Of a DNA stretch of 7,967 nucleotides, positions 5,956-7,967 are shown in pieces (position 1 is the first letter of the stretch; each line of letters begins with the position of its first letter). This DNA comes from JBJXFY01 sp046155815. Lineage in GTDB: Bacteria; Verrucomicrobiota; Verrucomicrobiia; Limisphaerales; CAIMTB01. The notes below the pieces were generated by a model. That model had not been told where the DNA came from and did no database searches. It saw nothing but the letters and a program-made list of their open reading frames with translations. The position numbers and the translations under genes were made by a program. Location: positions 1-7,967 of the forward strand of contig JBJXFY010000381.1 of NCBI GenBank assembly GCA_046155815.1, read 5' to 3'.

Positions 5956-5997
5956 GCGGGCTTTCCAGCCCGCCCCGGAGCGGCCTGGAAGGGCCGC
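5956..5997. repeat. Hairpin pair between the TIR gene and the cytochrome gene
   Basis: Two perfect stems: GCGGGCT/AGCCCGC (5956-5962 and 5967-5973) with loop TTCC, and GCGGCC/GGCCGC (5980-5985 and 5992-5997) with loop TGGAAG. They lie in the divergent gap between the TIR start (5814) and the PSCyt1 gene (6031 or 6064). There is no T-run. They look like another short palindromic repeat; no operator function can be assigned. I see no other gene or clear promoter in 5815-6030. Confidence 0.55.
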
Positions 5998-6063
5998 CCT
6001 TCAGGTTGGCGGGGGCCGAAGAACGGCGTTATGAATGGCGTCAGACAGCCCAGACGACCGTCC

Positions 6064-7967
6064 ATGACCGCGCCCCGCCTGCTCCCGGTTTGCCTCCTCG
6101 GCCTCCTCGCCGCGGCCGTGACGGCCCACGCCGCCGCGGCCGGCGGCCGGGTGGAGTTCAACCGCGACATCCGCGTCCTGCTCTCGGACAATTGCCTCGC
6201 CTGCCACGGCCCCGACCCCGGCTCGCGCAAGGCCGGCCTGCGGCTCGACACGAAGGAGGGCCTCCTCGGCGAGACCAAGTCCGAGGGGCCGGTGGTCAAA
6301 CCCGGCGATCCCGAGGCCAGCGCGCTCTGGAAGCGCATCATGCAGACGGACCCGGACGAGCTGATGCCGCCGCCGGAATCGCACAAGCAGCTCAAGCCGG
6401 AGGAGCGGGAGCTGTTCCGGCAGTGGATCGCGCAGGGCGCGCCGTGGCAGGCGCACTGGGCCTTCATCCCGCCGGAGCGGCCGGCGGTGCCGGGAGCGAA
6501 GCCAGAAGCCGGAAGCCAGAAGCCGGAAGCCACGGCGACCTCGGGCGAAGCAAGCGAAGAGCGAAAAGCGAAAAGCGAAAACCCCATTGATTCGTTCATC
6601 GCCGCGAAGCTCGCGGAGCTGGGCTTCACGATGAACCCGGAGGCCGACCGGCGCACGCTGGTACGGCGCGTCACGCTGGACCTCACGGGCCTGCCGCCGA
6701 CGCCCGCGGAGGTCGAGGCCGCGGTGGGCGACCCCGCGCCAGACTGGTACGACAAGGTGGTCGGCCGCCTGCTGGACTCGCCGCGGTACGGCGAGCACCG
6801 CGCGCGCTACTGGCTGGACGCCGCCCGCTACGCGGACACGCACGGCCTGCACTTCGACAACTACCGCGAGATGTGGCCGTACCGGGACTGGGTGATCGAG
6901 GCCTTCAACCGCAACCAGCCCTTCGACCAGTTCGTGGTCGAGCAGCTTGCCGGCGACCTGCTGGACGACCCGACGTTGGACCAGCTCGTCGCCACCGGCT
7001 TCCAGCGCTGCAACATCACGACCAACGAGGGCGGCACCATCGAGGAGGAAAACCTCGCCAACTACGCCAACGACCGCGTCAGCACCGTGGGCTGGGTCAT
7101 GCTCGGACTGACGATGAACTGCGCCGCCTGCCACGACCACAAGTTCGACCCGGTCACGCAGCGCGACTTCTACTCGCTGGCGGCCTTCTTCCGGAACACG
7201 ACCCAGAACGGCTTCGATGGCAACACGCTCGACGGCCGCGAGCCCAACGGCGTACTGGTGGTGCCGCAGACGCCCGCGGACCGCGCCCGCTGGGCCGCGC
7301 TGCCCGCGGAGATCGAGTCCGCGAGCCGGCGCGCCGACGCGGCTGCGACCACGGCCGGCGCGGAACTGGCCGCATGGCGGACGAGCGTGCCGGCCGCCGA
7401 GCTGCGCCCCGTGGGACCGCTGGAGGAGGAGGCGCTGCGCGTGCCCTTCGCCAAGACGGGCGAAACGAATCTCGCATGGCAGCTTGCCGGCTCGCCCGCC
7501 GAGATCGCGGCGCCCGCCGCCCTCTCGTGGCGCGACGACGGCCCGCTCGGCCCCGCGCCGGTGCTGGCCAAGGAGTCCACCATGGACCTCGGCGACGTGG
7601 CGGACTTCGGCGAGGACGACGTCTTCAGCGTGGCGCTGTGGGTCCGCGTGCCGGAGTCGGGTGAGGGCGCCATCGTCTCGCGCATGAGCCCCGACAGCGA
7701 GCATCTGCGGGGCTGGGATCTCTTCGCCAGCGGCGACGAGTACGCCGTGCATTTCATCCACCGCTGGGCGCCCAACGCGGTCCGCGTCAGCACTACCGGC
7801 GCCGCCCTCAGGCGCGGGCAGTGGCAGCATGTGGCCTTCACCTACACCGGCACCCGCAGCGCCGGCGGCGTGACGATCTACGTGGACGGCGAGCCGGCCG
7901 GCCTGAACCGCGGCAAGGACAACCTCGCCGGCCCGGTCCGCACGCGCGCGCCCTTCCGCATCGGCTC
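6064..7967 (+). CDS. Secreted PSCyt1–DUF1549/PSCyt2–LamG protein (runs off right edge)
   Basis: At least 634 residues, open at the right edge. A signal peptide (MTAPRLLPVCLLGLLAAAVTAHA) is followed by a planctomycete cytochrome c domain with heme motif CLACH (Cys44, Cys47, His48) and KPGDPEAS...MPP (about 32-130). A low-complexity linker (146-172) comes next. The DUF1549/PSCyt2 domain (about 173-385) has PIDSFIAAKL, LTGLPPTPAEV, SPRYGEHRARYWLDAARYAD and a second CxxCH, CAACHDHKFDPV (353-364). A stretch rich in Ala and Glu follows, then a LamG/concanavalin-like domain from about 507 (FSVALWVRV, WQHVAFTYTG, VTIYVDGEPAG). The C-terminal DUF1553/PSD1 domain usual for this architecture would be outside the window. 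These proteins are abundant in Planctomycetota and Verrucomicrobiota, and a role in polysaccharide use has been suggested; the reaction is unknown. An in-frame ATG at 6031 gives a longer, more basic leader (MNGVRQPRRPSM) and is a real alternative. There is no Shine-Dalgarno at either. Confidence 0.92.
   Translation, partial: MTAPRLLPVCLLGLLAAAVTAHAAAAGGRVEFNRDIRVLLSDNCLACHGPDPGSRKAGLRLDTKEGLLGETKSEGPVVKPGDPEASALWKRIMQTDPDELMPPPESHKQLKPEERELFRQWIAQGAPWQAHWAFIPPERPAVPGAKPEAGSQKPEATATSGEASEERKAKSENPIDSFIAAKLAELGFTMNPEADRRTLVRRVTLDLTGLPPTPAEVEAAVGDPAPDWYDKVVGRLLDSPRYGEHRARYWLDAARYADTHGLHFDNYREMWPYRDWVIEAFNRNQPFDQFVVEQLAGDLLDDPTLDQLVATGFQRCNITTNEGGTIEEENLANYANDRVSTVGWVMLGLTMNCAACHDHKFDPVTQRDFYSLAAFFRNTTQNGFDGNTLDGREPNGVLVVPQTPADRARWAALPAEIESASRRADAAATTAGAELAAWRTSVPAAELRPVGPLEEEALRVPFAKTGETNLAWQLAGSPAEIAAPAALSWRDDGPLGPAPVLAKESTMDLGDVADFGEDDVFSVALWVRVPESGEGAIVSRMSPDSEHLRGWDLFASGDEYAVHFIHRWAPNAVRVSTTGAALRRGQWQHVAFTYTGTRSAGGVTIYVDGEPAGLNRGKDNLAGPVRTRAPFRIG
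6498..6532 (+). repeat. Heptanucleotide tandem repeat GAAGCCR, five units
   Basis: Five exact head-to-tail 7-base units, GAAGCCA and GAAGCCG alternating, lie in frame in the linker between the PSCyt1 and PSCyt2 domains and encode KPEAGSQKPEA. A 7-base unit shifts the frame with each single gain or loss, so copy number changes would disrupt the protein unless made in threes. Confidence 0.9.
6552..6579 (+). repeat. Heptanucleotide tandem repeat RAGCGAA, four units
   Basis: Four units (AAGCGAA, GAGCGAA, AAGCGAA, AAGCGAA) follow the GAAGCCR array after 19 bases and encode a charged stretch (ASEERKAKSE). The base composition is much richer in A than the surrounding gene, which suggests the sequence arose by repeat expansion or insertion and was not built up as ordinary coding sequence. 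Confidence 0.9.

Noticed and set aside
5307..6755. 482-codon minus-strand open frame spanning the TIR gene and beyond
   Set aside because: It reads TIR in the wrong frame as low-complexity Ser/Pro/Arg sequence and crosses both the hairpin repeats and the plus-strand signal peptide.
6001..7830. 609-codon open frame antisense to the PSCyt1–LamG gene
   Set aside because: Same effect of high GC at third codon positions. The plus strand has two heme motifs and recognisable domains across the whole stretch.

Overview
The window is GC-rich, shows almost no Shine-Dalgarno sites, and ends in a Planctomycete-type cytochrome protein (PSCyt1–DUF1549/PSCyt2–LamG). With the broken TIR–TPR gene and many short palindromic repeats, this suggests a member of the Verrucomicrobiota (Limisphaerales/Pedosphaera-like). 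Planctomycetota is the alternative. The placement comes from gene content and remembered families, not from a search.

Left part (1-3640). A gamma-glutamyltranspeptidase gene runs leftward off the window edge and is divergent from metK (803-1984). The shared upstream region holds overlapping dyads at 740-774. metK ends in a clear intrinsic terminator, and ahcY (2069-3568) follows 37 bases later and ends in its own strong terminator. MetK makes S-adenosylmethionine and AhcY removes S-adenosylhomocysteine, so together they are the supply and clearance arms of the SAM cycle. GGT acts on glutathione and could feed the same sulfur-amino-acid economy, but that link is inference.

Middle part (3640-4604). 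A small GIY-YIG-fold protein on the minus strand appears to have lost its catalytic tyrosines and arginine. It is divergent from a complete thioredoxin/AhpC-like redox protein with a CNHC motif.

Accessory part (4605-6030). This is a decayed region. On the minus strand an intact TIR domain (5814 down to about 5480) is followed by a frameshifted linker, then a cluster of three hairpins. After that comes the C-terminal helical-repeat tail of a TIR–STAND–TPR type protein, carrying a frameshift and a Trp-to-stop change. The central NTPase is absent. Two copies of one palindromic miniature element lie here: one inside the tail (5094-5163) and one just past its end (4628-4689). More hairpins sit upstream of the TIR start.

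Right part (6031-7967). A secreted PSCyt1–PSCyt2–LamG protein runs off the right edge. Two different heptanucleotide tandem repeats lie in frame in its inter-domain linker.

I did not find a clearly new biological system. The strongest leads are the collapsed TIR–STAND gene with palindromes at the deletion junction, the repeat families, the possible metK operator, and the catalytically degenerate GIY-YIG protein.
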